Positions 14,964-23,852 of a DNA stretch of 64,000 bases are shown piece by piece. The stretch is from JAJPHF01 sp035293805. GTDB taxonomy: Bacteria > Chloroflexota > UBA6077 > JAJPHF01. A program made the translations under genes and the position numbers. Location: the NCBI GenBank assembly GCA_035293805.1, contig DATGMD010000019.1, positions 62,001-126,000 on the forward strand, written 5' to 3'. The stretch's first letter is position 1. Each line of letters begins with the position of its first letter. The notes below the pieces were generated by a model, which did not search any database, was not told where the DNA came from, and saw only the letters and a program-made list of their open reading frames with translations.

Positions 14964-17726
14964 CTAGGGCCGTAGCTCGGCCAGGCCAACGCCTACGCTC
15001 GTGGGCTGCGGCACCCGGTAGATCGTCACGTCCACCCCCCGGTACACGGGCTCCAGCGCCCCCTCGAAGCGGTCGCGGACGCCCGGCCCGTACTTCTCGA
15101 CTTCCATCGTGCCCACGTACACGTAATCCACGTGCTGCGCCTGCAATAGCGACGCCAGGGTCGACGGATCGGCGCCCCGGTAGATCGTCTCGAGCGTCGC
15201 CTTGCGCTGGTCGAGCGTGGGCTGCGGGCCGCGCCACTGCAGCTCGTGGCCGATCCAGCCCAGTAGCGTGGGTAGCCCGCTGAACGTCGACACGCGCCCC
15301 GCCTCGCTGTAGTCGTCCCCGAACGCTTCGGCGATAACGGGGCGGCCAGGCATGTTCTGCTCCAGCCAGCGAATCGCCTCCGCGTCGCCCGGACGCGACG
15401 CCTGCAGCCAGGCCGCCCCGTCCAGCGTCGCCGGCCCCTGGAAGGCGTTGTCCTTCGTCCACGTCGCGCCCACCGGATACAGCATCCCCCCCAGCATCAG
15501 CGCGCCCGCCAGGACGACGGCGAGGGCGCCGAAGGCCCGGAGACCTACCCCCCCGGCCCCCGTCCCGATGCGGGAAGGGGGAGAGGGACGTACTCCCGCC
15601 CCCGCCCCCCTCTCCCCATAGGGGGCGGGGGCGTCCGGCGCAGCCTTCCCCGGCTGGGCGGGCTCCCCCCTTCCTTCAGAGGGAAGGGGGGCTGGGGGGG
15701 TTAGGTTACCCGGCCCCCGCACCAGGTACACGATCAGCAGCGGGCTAAGCAGCCCGAGCAGCAGCCAGACGTGGTAGTAGAACTTGAACACCGTGTTCAT
15801 GCGCGTGCCGAAGCTGTCTTTCAGGAAGATTAGCTCCGTGCCGAGCAGCAGCCCGACGGCGCACAGCAGCAGCAGCGTCCCCGCGGGCGCCAGGATCGCG
15901 GCGCCCGGCCCGCGCCGCGCCGCCAGCACGAGTGGCAGCAGCCCCACGAGCAGCAACAGCAGCAGCGACAGCGTCGGGTCGCGCACGCCGCAGCACGGGT
16001 TGATCCGCGGCAGGGGCGCCAGCGCCACGACGAACGCCATGGCGATCAGCCACCAGTGCCGCCCGAGCGTCGCGCGCACGTCCGGGTCGGCGAGCGCGTC
16101 GAGCCAGCCGCGCACGACGGCCGCGACGGCGAGCACCAGGAACGGCCCGAACAGCACGACGAGCGAGCCGAGCATCGTGCGTTCCCGCACGACGTCCAGG
16201 CCGAGCGGCTGCGACTGGTAGCCCACGAAGTAGGGGGCGTACAGCAGGACGGCGCCGCCGAACGCTAGGCCCAGCAGCGCGAGCGCGCGCCAGACGACGA
16301 GCGGCACGGCAGCCAACAGCGCCGCGTGCCCACCAGGCGCCCGTGCCCCCGGCGTGGCCGGCGAGCCCGCCGGCTGCGCCCCCCCATCCCCACGCCCGGC
16401 CGGCGCCGCCGCGCGCTGCTCGCCGATCACCAGCCCGGCCACGACGGCCAGCCCGTAGACGACCCAGAACGTGCCCACGTCCCAAGTGTTGAGGGGGATC
16501 AGGAGGCCGAGGGCCAGCGCGCTCACCGCCAGGTCCAGCTTGCCCTGGTCGTGGCCGGCCAGCAGGTTGCGGAACGCGGCGAGCGCCAGGCCGATGGCGA
16601 GTAGCTCGAACGGCAGCGCCACGAAGTGCGGGTGCAGGTCGCCCAGGATCAGGCTGAACCAGGGGAACTCGGTGATCCCGTCGGGCTGCACGTTCGGGAT
16701 GACGCGCGCCGCGTTGAACCAGGCCACGTCGCTCGGGAACGTAATCGGCCCCGGCGGCGGCACCGTCTTCACGCCGAACCAGTGCCAGAACGCCGCGTCG
16801 CCGTGCCCCTGCCGCGCCGCTAGCTCGACCGCTGTCTGCAGGTTGCCCATCACGGCCGTCGCGATCACCCCGACGACGGCCAGGAGCGCGGCGAGGGGGG
16901 CGAAGACCCCTCTCCCCCCCGCCCCCCTCTCCCCCATAGGGGAAAGGGGGGAGGACCCCGGGGCCGGCTCTGCCGAATAGCCCCCGCCCCCTATGGGGGG
17001 AGCGGGTTGGGGGAGGGGGGCCGTCGGTCCCGCCCCCGCCGGCAAGCCCCCCGTCCCCTGATGGGGGAAGGGGGGGTGGGGGGAAGGGGTCAGCTGCGCC
17101 CGCACCAGCGTGTACCCCAGGCCGAACAGCCCCGCTGCCAGCAGGCCCAGGGTGCTCGCCAGCGCCAGGTTGTAGGCGACCGCCGGCGCCACGTCGGTGG
17201 CCTTCGTCACGAGCGCCCACAGGAAGTAGCCCAGATAGTAGTAGGCCATGCCATAGCCGGCCAGCCACGGGTCCTCGGCGGGGAGTTGGTCGCTGCGCAC
17301 GAAGGCGTGCAGGATGGCCATGTCCATGAACTTTTCCTGGCCGTTGATCGCCGCGCCGTACGCGCGCACGGCGACGGCCAGCCCGAACACGGCCAGGAAC
17401 ACGGCCTCCGAGGCGAGCACCAGCCGGCGCTGGCCGTGCAGCACGGCGAGCGCTTCGCGCCCGTTCCACGCCCACAGCCCGACGGCGAGCAGGACGACGA
17501 GCACGAAGATCGTCGGCTGCGTGGCGTTCAGCAACCCGAGCGACGCGAGTAGCCAGCAGGCGTAGCCGACGAGCGCCAGCCCGAGCGGCTTCGTCAGCCC
17601 GTAGCCCCGGTCGTCGAGGCGGCGGAAGACGCGCACCGCCAGCGGCAGGGCGCACAGCCCGACCACCTCGAGCGCGATTAGCCAGATGAGTATCGAAATG
17701 GCAGCCATGTTTGAGCTATCAGCCAT
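14964..17726 (-). CDS. DUF2298 (Chlor_Arch_YYY) membrane protein
   Basis: A 920-residue protein with many hydrophobic segments, matching the DUF2298 / TIGR03662 family. The family-naming tyrosine triplet is visible near residue 161 (MAYYYLGYFLW), and the conserved aspartate/arginine helix region (FGTRMNTVFKFYYHVWLLL) lies in the second half. Three stretches are translations of REP-like repeats (about residues 210-240, 249-274 and 675-730, e.g. PPAPLPSEGRGE). They presumably form disordered loops. Biochemical function is unknown; family members sit in clusters with GT-C glycosyltransferases. An alternative ATG at 17708 removes six repeat-encoded residues. Confidence 0.84.
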   Translation of the reverse strand: MADSSNMAAISILIWLIALEVVGLCALPLAVRVFRRLDDRGYGLTKPLGLALVGYACWLLASLGLLNATQPTIFVLVVLLAVGLWAWNGREALAVLHGQRRLVLASEAVFLAVFGLAVAVRAYGAAINGQEKFMDMAILHAFVRSDQLPAEDPWLAGYGMAYYYLGYFLWALVTKATDVAPAVAYNLALASTLGLLAAGLFGLGYTLVRAQLTPSPHPPFPHQGTGGLPAGAGPTAPLPQPAPPIGGGGYSAEPAPGSSPLSPMGERGAGGRGVFAPLAALLAVVGVIATAVMGNLQTAVELAARQGHGDAAFWHWFGVKTVPPPGPITFPSDVAWFNAARVIPNVQPDGITEFPWFSLILGDLHPHFVALPFELLAIGLALAAFRNLLAGHDQGKLDLAVSALALGLLIPLNTWDVGTFWVVYGLAVVAGLVIGEQRAAAPAGRGDGGAQPAGSPATPGARAPGGHAALLAAVPLVVWRALALLGLAFGGAVLLYAPYFVGYQSQPLGLDVVRERTMLGSLVVLFGPFLVLAVAAVVRGWLDALADPDVRATLGRHWWLIAMAFVVALAPLPRINPCCGVRDPTLSLLLLLLVGLLPLVLAARRGPGAAILAPAGTLLLLCAVGLLLGTELIFLKDSFGTRMNTVFKFYYHVWLLLGLLSPLLIVYLVRGPGNLTPPAPLPSEGRGEPAQPGKAAPDAPAPYGERGAGAGVRPSPPSRIGTGAGGVGLRAFGALAVVLAGALMLGGMLYPVGATWTKDNAFQGPATLDGAAWLQASRPGDAEAIRWLEQNMPGRPVIAEAFGDDYSEAGRVSTFSGLPTLLGWIGHELQWRGPQPTLDQRKATLETIYRGADPSTLASLLQAQHVDYVYVGTMEVEKYGPGVRDRFEGALEPVYRGVDVTIYRVPQPTSVGVGLAELRP
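15537..15700. repeat. diverged REP-like repeats translated inside the DUF2298 gene
   Basis: Several C-run/G-run units (CCCCCTCTCCCCATAGGGGGCGGGGG, split here by its loop; TTCCTTCAGAGGGAAGGGGGG) with short inverted arms. They are read in frame as proline/glycine-rich sequence with no stop or frameshift. Confidence 0.6.
16905..17090. repeat. second block of REP-like repeats in the DUF2298 gene
   Basis: Three or four G-run/C-run units in alternating orientation, for instance CCCTATGGGGGGAG and CCCCTGATGGGGGAAGG. They encode PSPHPPFPHQGTGG-like and SPMGERGAGGRG-like peptides. Frame is kept throughout. Confidence 0.6.
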
Positions 17727-17747
17727 CAGCCGTCAGCTATCAGCTTC
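17708..17747. repeat. CAGCCATCAGCCGTCAGC repeat at a gene junction
   Basis: Tandem-like AGCTATCAGCCATCAGCC GTCAGCTATCAGC spans the 13-base gap between the fusion gene and the DUF2298 gene, the end of one and the start of the other. It belongs to the same family as 9480-9503. Confidence 0.6.
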
Positions 17748-20700
17748 CTGTCGTCGCTGCTGAGCGCAGATCTGTTGCGGGGCGCTCTGCTACAGCCACG
17801 GCCGTGCTCGGCGTTGCGGCGCAGCGATCGACCGTCCGTGAGCAGGCGTCGGCCGCTGGCTGACAACTGACGGCTGATGGCTGACAGCTAACAGCGGCCG
17901 GCTGCTCGCCGATCGCCGACGCCTTCACCCGGTAGATCTGCGCGCCTCGATTGAAGTCCACCACGCCGTCGACCGGCGCCGGGTCCACGTACACCAGGTC
18001 GAACACGGTGCCGACGAGGTCGCGGAACTTCTGTAGCCCCGCCGGGGAGTAGTAGGCACGCTCCAGCGGGCCTACGTAGACGTACTCCACGTGGTACTTG
18101 CGCAGCAGGTTCACGAGCTGCGACCAGTCGGGCGTGTCGTACATCACCTGCACGTCGCGCACGCGCTCCTCGACCATCCAGCCGAAGTCGCCGCGCTGCT
18201 GGCGCTGGTGCCAGTCCCAGCCCACCACCGTCGGCAGACCGGTATACACCGACACCCGCGAGCCCCACTTGTAGAGCCCCGTGTTGGCCTCCAGCACGAC
18301 CGGCGAGCCGGGGATGTTGTCCTGCATCCACGTGATCGCCCGGTAGTCCACGTCGAGCGGGATGTTCTGGCCCTTGTCGGCGTACACCGCGCCCTGCATG
18401 TACGCCATGCCGTCGTCGGTGGGCGGCATCGGGTGGAAGCGCAGGGCGAGCTTGACCGGCGTCGCCTCGACCGGGTAGATCAGCACGCCCGCGAGCAGCA
18501 CCGCCGCGGCTCCCGACCACCACTGCCACCCCGCCCGACCGGGACGCCAGCGGCGCAGCAGCCGGATCGCCACGATGCCCGCCGCCAGCCCGAGCAGCAC
18601 CCACACCTGCATGTAGAACTTGAACACGGTGTTCATGCGGCCGATGTCGCCCTTGAGCACTGCTAGCTCGACGGCGGCGGTGAGCGCCAGCGCCACGGCG
18701 ATCATGCCGAGCAGCAGCAGGCGGTCCGGCCGCTGGCGGTGCCAGGGCACCAGCCAGGCAACGAACAGCAGCAGCAACACCACGATGGCCGGCACGACCT
18801 TGCCCAGCACCACGAAGCCCGCCGCGATCACGAGCGCCGCCAGCGCCGCGTAGCCAAGCACGGTGGTCCAGCTCAGCCGCCAGCCGGCCGTGCTCGGCGG
18901 CGACCAGAAGCCCTGCGCTGGCCCGGCCTGCTCCAGCAGCGGCGTCGCCGCGACGAGCGGCAGCAGGCGGCGGCGCAGTAGCCAGGTCTCGTAGGCCAGC
19001 AGGCTCGCCACGGCGAACAGGAAGAAGCCGAGCACCGTGACGTAGTGGACGAGCGACGTGCTGGCCTTGATCGGCTCGACGCCGGTGTAGAACAGCCCGA
19101 AGTGCGCGAGATACGGTTGGATCGCGACGGCCGACACGCCGTACAGCGCGGCGGCGATGACGAGCGTGCGCAGCACCGCGCCCGCGGCGATGCCCCGCGC
19201 GGCATGGTACTCGGCCACCGCCCCCGCGCCGACCAGGATCAGCAAGTAGGTCGGGAAGTCCCACGTGTTCGTGGCGCGCAGCAGCCCCACCGTCAGCCCG
19301 CCGAGCGCGATCAGCCACACGGTTTCCTGGCCGAGCGCCGCACGGAGGACGGCCAGACCGGCCCTCACCCCCCGCCCTCTCCCAAAGGGAGAGGGGGCCG
19401 GCTCCGCCCCCGTCTGCTCCCTCTCCCCCTGGGAGAGGGTCGGGGTGAGGGCCGTCGTCCTCCCCCGCTCCCCCTGGGAGAGGGTCGGGGTGAGGGCCGT
19501 TCCCGCCGCCTCCCACACCGCCGCCAGCGCCCCGCCGCGCACGAGCGCGAGGGCGACGTGCAGCGCCAGGAGAGTCAGCGGCAGCGCCAGCATATGCGCG
19601 TGCAGGTCGCCGTACAGGAACGTGAAGTACGGAAACTCCGTGATCGGGCCGGGGTCCTCGGGGCCGATGACGCGCGTGCTGCGCCAGAAGTCGAAGGTGG
19701 GCATCAGCCGCGGGTCGGCCATCACGGGGCCGATGCCGCCCAGCGCTCGGAACAGCCCGCCGATCACCGGCGCGCTGTTCGCCGCGGTGCCGCTCGCCTT
19801 GCCCAGCCCGTCCACGATCTGGACCAGGCCGTCCAGGTTGCCGATGACGGCCACGAACAGCGCGGCCAGCAGCCCGCCGCCCTCGGCCCAGCCGAGCCCG
19901 GCGAGCTGCCGCGGGCTGCGGAGGCGATGGCCGTTCGGACCGAGCAGGAAGTTGAAGGCGAAGCTGAAGCTGCCCGCCACGACCAGCGCGAAGAACAGCG
20001 CCACGGCGAGGTTGTACGCCACGGCCGGGACGGTGCCGGTGAGCTTGACGAGCGTGGCGACGAGCACCTGGCCGAAGTAGTAGTAGTTGATGTAGCCGCC
20101 CGCGAACCACGGGTCGTAGGGCGGGAAGTAGCTGCTCTTCAGCACGGCGTTCAGGTAGGCGAAGTCCATCGGCTTCTCGCCGCCGAAGTTCGGGTGCCAC
20201 AGGTCGGGGTTCGCCATGCGGATGCCGTGGAAGAACACGTAGGCGGCGGCGAACACCACCTCGGCGAACAGCAGCAGCTCCCAGCGCGCCCGCACGTCGG
20301 CCCAGAACGCTGCGCGCCGCCGCCAGACGACCGCGGCCGAGCCGAGCACGATCAGCGCCAGCACCAGCAGGATCGTGCCGCGCGAGTACGGCAGCACCCG
20401 CACGCTGGCGAGCAGCCAGGCGCCCCAGGCGAGCAGCGCGATCGCCAGCACCTTGGCGATGCCGTAGCCGCGATCGCCCAGCCGGCCGAAGACCGCCCAG
20501 GCCAGCGGGTACGCCGCCCAGCCGAGCAGCACCGCGAGCAGCCACCAGGCGAGCGCCGGGAAGCGGTTGATCAGGCTGTCGCGCTGGACGATCTCCGACC
20601 AGGTGCCGCCCGCTTCCTGCGCCGCGCGCATCTCCGGGGAGAGCATCAGCCCGTGGGTGTAGGCCTCGATCGGCTTCAGCCCCTTGATCACCTGGTCCAG

Positions 20701-22665
20701 CGGCACTGCGTCCAGCAGCGCCCGCACCTTCGCCGGCGAGTAGTCCGCCGACTTCTGGAACAGCATCACCTTCGGGTGGTCGTAGTTCACCCACAGGTCC
20801 GAGGCGTCGTCGTCGTGGATGACGAACGGCCCCAGGCGCGGGTACGACGTGAACACGGCGACCGGCTTGAAGCCTAGCTCGCCGTTGAACAGCAGGCGGT
20901 AGTACTCCGTGGCGAGCGGGTAGCGCTCGGGGATGCGCGGGATCGACTGGTACAGCCGGCTGCTGGTGATGGCGATGACGTCGGTGGCGTCGAGCGTGGC
21001 AATCAGCTTCTCGCGCTTGGCCGGGTCCTCCTCGGCGTACAGCTCGAGCTGGCCCGCGCCGGCGTAGGGCGCCGCCGGGTGGCCCTCCAGGTTCAGCGGC
21101 ACCGGGTCGTCCCAGTGCTCGTTCGTCACCTTGGTCCCCGGCGGCAGGTGCGCGTAGATCCACTCGGAGGCCGCCACGCGCGTGGTGGTCCGCGTGTAGA
21201 TCGTCGTGTAGGCCACGCCGTAGAGCAGCGTCCAGCCGACGACCACCGCGACGGCCGCGACGGCCAGCCGCGCCGCCAGCGGGCCGTCCCACGTCGCGCG
21301 CAGCCAGCGCAGCGCGGCGGCCGGCGCGGCCGGGCGGGCCGGCCGCGACTCGGGCGGCGCCTCGGCCCGGGCGGGCGCCTGGCGCCGTGCCCAGCCGAGC
21401 AGCTCCACCAGCGCCCAGCTGGCGAGCAGGATGAGCGGCGGCATGATCGACAGGAAGTAGCGCGAGGCGCTGGCGAAGTTGCCGCCCCAGTAGTACAGGT
21501 TGAAGGCGATCCAGACGAGCGGGATCAGCAGCAGCAAGCGTTGCGCGAGGTCCGCGCGGCGGCGCCCCCAGCTCAGGGCCAGCCAGCCGAGCGCCAGCGC
21601 GATGCCCGCAAAGCCCGCCACGCCGAGCGGTATTCCCATTCCCCACGTCACGAGCTGCTCGATGGGGTACACGAAGCGTGTGCGGTTGGCGAACTGGACG
21701 CTCGGCGGGTAGTCGATCTCGCCCGCGCTGATCTTGCGGAAGCTGTCCAGGTCCGCGACGTACTTCGGGTTGAGTCCGACATCGAAGAAGCCCGGGCCGG
21801 CGAACGCGTTGGGCTGGCCGACGCGGAAGAGCAGAAACGCGAACACGAGCGCCAGGCAGAAGCCGATCAGCGGCTCGTTCAGCACGTTCCAGTCGAAGGC
21901 GCCGCGGCGCACGGCGACGGCCGCCCCGCCGCTCGTCGTCCGCGCGCTGCCCGCCGGGGCCGTGGCGAGGCGCCAGGCGCGCACGGCGCAGGCGGTGAAC
22001 ACGACCAGCCCGAACGTCGCCGCGTTGATCTTGCTGGCGGTCGCCAGTCCGTAGAACACGCCGAGTAGCGTGTAGTTGAGCAGCCCGCCCTCTTGCGCGA
22101 CCCGCACCGCGTAGTACAGCGCCACGGTCACGAAGAAGGCGACGAACGTATCCATCACGAAGTAGTGGGACTGCTGGATGTGCAGCGGCGTGACGGCGAC
22201 GAGGAACGCGGCTAGCGCGCCGACGCGCCAGTCGAACAGGCGGCGGCCCAGCAGGAAGACCATGACGATCGTGCCGAGGTCGAACAGCGCGCTCAGCACG
22301 CGGCCCAGCAGCGTGATGTCGCCATAGGCCGTCCATTTGCCGGTCTCGGCCACGATGCGCACGAGGTACAGCGGGAACGTGCCGTAGACGAACGAGCCAA
22401 TCCCCTTGTTGTAGGGATTGAACGGCGAATGGGCGGTGTCGAAATACTCGCCCAGGCTGCTGGGCAGCTGGATGGCGGTCTCGGTGTTCGTGATGTGGCG
22501 CTCGTCGGGGTGGAGGTGCTGGCCCGCGTCCCAGTTCACGCCGGTGAGCCGCAGCACGGCCGCGAGCAGCAGGATGGCGGCGAGCACGAACACCGCGCGG
22601 CCGGGCGCCTGACGGCCGGGGCGCGCCGGCTCCTCAACGCGCGGATCGAGCAGGATCAGTCCCAC
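17740..22665 (-). CDS. giant GT39/PMT-like plus DUF2298 fusion membrane protein
   Basis: A 1641-residue protein made of two polytopic modules. Residues ~25-690 resemble GT39/PMT enzymes, with the acidic loop motif HLHPDERHITNTETAIQ after the first helix. Residues ~700-1600 are a full DUF2298 domain with the tyrosine triplet near residue 858 (GGYINYYYFGQ) and the conserved GDIGRMNTVFKFYMQVW segment. Residues ~1055-1100 are three repeat-encoded copies of LTPTLSQGERG-type sequence. The C-terminal ~60 residues are also repeat-derived (AVSCQPSAVSCQP) and probably non-functional. The GTG start has AGGGAG upstream. It is the first gene of the six-gene minus-strand run, and the fusion suggests that donor handling and transfer are physically coupled. 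Confidence 0.85.
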   Translation of the reverse strand: MGLILLDPRVEEPARPGRQAPGRAVFVLAAILLLAAVLRLTGVNWDAGQHLHPDERHITNTETAIQLPSSLGEYFDTAHSPFNPYNKGIGSFVYGTFPLYLVRIVAETGKWTAYGDITLLGRVLSALFDLGTIVMVFLLGRRLFDWRVGALAAFLVAVTPLHIQQSHYFVMDTFVAFFVTVALYYAVRVAQEGGLLNYTLLGVFYGLATASKINAATFGLVVFTACAVRAWRLATAPAGSARTTSGGAAVAVRRGAFDWNVLNEPLIGFCLALVFAFLLFRVGQPNAFAGPGFFDVGLNPKYVADLDSFRKISAGEIDYPPSVQFANRTRFVYPIEQLVTWGMGIPLGVAGFAGIALALGWLALSWGRRRADLAQRLLLLIPLVWIAFNLYYWGGNFASASRYFLSIMPPLILLASWALVELLGWARRQAPARAEAPPESRPARPAAPAAALRWLRATWDGPLAARLAVAAVAVVVGWTLLYGVAYTTIYTRTTTRVAASEWIYAHLPPGTKVTNEHWDDPVPLNLEGHPAAPYAGAGQLELYAEEDPAKREKLIATLDATDVIAITSSRLYQSIPRIPERYPLATEYYRLLFNGELGFKPVAVFTSYPRLGPFVIHDDDASDLWVNYDHPKVMLFQKSADYSPAKVRALLDAVPLDQVIKGLKPIEAYTHGLMLSPEMRAAQEAGGTWSEIVQRDSLINRFPALAWWLLAVLLGWAAYPLAWAVFGRLGDRGYGIAKVLAIALLAWGAWLLASVRVLPYSRGTILLVLALIVLGSAAVVWRRRAAFWADVRARWELLLFAEVVFAAAYVFFHGIRMANPDLWHPNFGGEKPMDFAYLNAVLKSSYFPPYDPWFAGGYINYYYFGQVLVATLVKLTGTVPAVAYNLAVALFFALVVAGSFSFAFNFLLGPNGHRLRSPRQLAGLGWAEGGGLLAALFVAVIGNLDGLVQIVDGLGKASGTAANSAPVIGGLFRALGGIGPVMADPRLMPTFDFWRSTRVIGPEDPGPITEFPYFTFLYGDLHAHMLALPLTLLALHVALALVRGGALAAVWEAAGTALTPTLSQGERGRTTALTPTLSQGEREQTGAEPAPSPFGRGRGVRAGLAVLRAALGQETVWLIALGGLTVGLLRATNTWDFPTYLLILVGAGAVAEYHAARGIAAGAVLRTLVIAAALYGVSAVAIQPYLAHFGLFYTGVEPIKASTSLVHYVTVLGFFLFAVASLLAYETWLLRRRLLPLVAATPLLEQAGPAQGFWSPPSTAGWRLSWTTVLGYAALAALVIAAGFVVLGKVVPAIVVLLLLFVAWLVPWHRQRPDRLLLLGMIAVALALTAAVELAVLKGDIGRMNTVFKFYMQVWVLLGLAAGIVAIRLLRRWRPGRAGWQWWSGAAAVLLAGVLIYPVEATPVKLALRFHPMPPTDDGMAYMQGAVYADKGQNIPLDVDYRAITWMQDNIPGSPVVLEANTGLYKWGSRVSVYTGLPTVVGWDWHQRQQRGDFGWMVEERVRDVQVMYDTPDWSQLVNLLRKYHVEYVYVGPLERAYYSPAGLQKFRDLVGTVFDLVYVDPAPVDGVVDFNRGAQIYRVKASAIGEQPAAVSCQPSAVSCQPAADACSRTVDRCAATPSTAVAVAERPATDLRSAATTGS
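17855..17895. repeat. third copy of the GCTGATGGCTGACRGCT repeat family
   Basis: GACAACTGACGGCTGATGG then CTGACAGCTAACAGC. It is read in frame as the C-terminal tail of the 1641-residue fusion protein. Confidence 0.55.
19364..19502. repeat. three REP-like repeats translated in frame in the fusion gene
   Basis: CCCTCTCCC AAAGGGAGAGGG and two copies of CCCCTGGGAGAGGGTCGGGG + TGAGGGCCGT. The two tandem copies are 54-58 bases apart and encode the same LTPTLSQGER peptide. Confidence 0.8.
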
Positions 22666-22721
22666 GCGGTCTCCCTGTCTGATTCAGGTCGGTCAGACAC
22701 TATTGCAGGAAAAACAAGCAT

Positions 22722-22744
22722 TGGGGGACACCCCCACACCCCCG
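22722..22744 (-). terminator. intrinsic terminator after the methyltransferase gene
   Basis: On the minus strand a TGGGGG-TGT-CCCCCA hairpin is followed by ATGCTTGTTTTTCC, a proper T tract, about 15 bases after the methyltransferase stop. The 23-mer is identical to 5793-5815 on the plus strand. Confidence 0.65.
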
Positions 22745-22758
22745 CTCGGTTGGGGGCG

Positions 22759-23613
22759 CTACGCGCTCGCGGCCCCGGCTGCGGCGAGCGGCCGCGCGGC
22801 GGGGGCCGCGTCGCGCTGGCACACCATAAAGACGTAGGCCGCCGCCTCACCCGGATCCTCTTCACAATACCCGACCAGCCGCCGCGCCAGCCACCGTTCC
22901 GGGGGCCAGTAGCGCGCCTTGTCGGGCCAGAGCACCCACCGCCCGAACAGCCGCTTGCTGAGCAGGGTAGGGGCGCCGTAGTAGTGGCTCAGGTCGAAGG
23001 CGCGCATGGCGGCGGGGCCGAGGTAGCCGCGCCAGCGCACGACCGGCAGCCCCGCCGCCGCCATGCGCGCCCGCCACGCCTCGACCGTGTAGGTGTGGTA
23101 GCAGTCGGAGATGCGGCGGAAGTAGCCCTCGTAGGCGTCGCCGAGCGCCCCGAAGCCGACCGCCCGCGGCAGGGTCGCGCCTACCAGGTAGCGCGTGAAG
23201 TTGTGGGTCGGCACGGTGCAGACGAACGTGCCGCCGGGGCGCAGCACGCGGTGGATCTCGCGCAGCACGTCGTCGAGCGGCGGCATGTGCTCGATCGCGC
23301 AGTTGCTCATCACGCTGGCGAAGGCGCCGTCCGGGAACGGCAGCGCCGCGGCGTTCGCCACCATCGTCCGCCGGTAGATGCCGCGCGCCGCGGCCTCGCG
23401 CACCTTCGCGGTGTTCAGGTCGAGCCCCGCGTCCACCGGCTCGGCGCGCACGGTGGCGGCGAAATTCCCGTCGCCGCAGGCCACGTCCAGCAGCGGCCGC
23501 GGCAGCTCGACGCCCGCGTACAGGCACGCCTCGGCCGAGCGGATCAGCGCGAGGTGGACCGGCACCCGGCGCAGGTGCTGCGCCACGAAGTAGGCGGCGT
23601 CGCGGCGGATCAT
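22759..23613 (-). CDS. class I SAM-dependent methyltransferase
   Basis: A 284-residue Rossmann-fold methyltransferase of the Methyltransf_11 type. Motif I is visible as LLDVACGDGNFAATV. The acidic residue of motif II (VDAGLDLN) and the post-motif region (MSNCAIEHMPPLDDVLREIH, VLRPGGTFVCTVP) follow in order. The C-terminal part carries extra aromatic and arginine residues (ARYWPPERWLARR) that may form the acceptor lid. It lies upstream of the glycan run and is separated from it by a terminator-like hairpin, so it may be transcribed apart. Methylation of a lipid-linked sugar or polyprenol is a contextual guess. Confidence 0.84.
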   Translation of the reverse strand: MIRRDAAYFVAQHLRRVPVHLALIRSAEACLYAGVELPRPLLDVACGDGNFAATVRAEPVDAGLDLNTAKVREAAARGIYRRTMVANAAALPFPDGAFASVMSNCAIEHMPPLDDVLREIHRVLRPGGTFVCTVPTHNFTRYLVGATLPRAVGFGALGDAYEGYFRRISDCYHTYTVEAWRARMAAAGLPVVRWRGYLGPAAMRAFDLSHYYGAPTLLSKRLFGRWVLWPDKARYWPPERWLARRLVGYCEEDPGEAAAYVFMVCQRDAAPAARPLAAAGAASA

Positions 23614-23651
23614 GGCATATGCCTCTCGGCGCCTGGCGCTCGGCCGACCTA

Positions 23652-23690
23652 CCCCCGGCCCCCTGCCCGAAGGGGAGGGGGAGTGGGACG
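23652..23690. repeat. diverged REP-like unit between divergent methyltransferase genes
   Basis: CCCCCGGCCCCCTGCCCGAA followed by GGGGAGGGGGAGTGGG. It is a weak member of the C-run/G-run repeat family. The rest of the 239-base gap shows no gene. Confidence 0.45.
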
Positions 23691-23852
23691 AGGCCGGCGC
23701 GCGGGTGGGGAGATCAAGGGGTCCCTTTGCGGCGCGGGAGTGGAGCGCGGCGCCCGCCGGCGGGGCAGTCGAGCGTCAGGGCCTCTGTGCTATCCTGTTC
23801 GGAGCCGAATTATACCAGAGGCCCGGCCCCGCCCTCAGGAAAGTAGCTTCCC

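Noticed and set aside
19364..19502. Regularly spaced repeats considered as a CRISPR array
   Set aside because: Only two or three units, within a protein-coding frame and belonging to a dispersed REP-like family. No cas gene is present.
17888..22336. A 1482-residue minus-strand frame overlapping the fusion gene
   Set aside because: It is a +1-type shadow of the 1641-residue gene: extremely Arg/Ala/Gly-rich, with no hydrophobic helices or domain. The real frame shows clear membrane and DUF2298 motifs.
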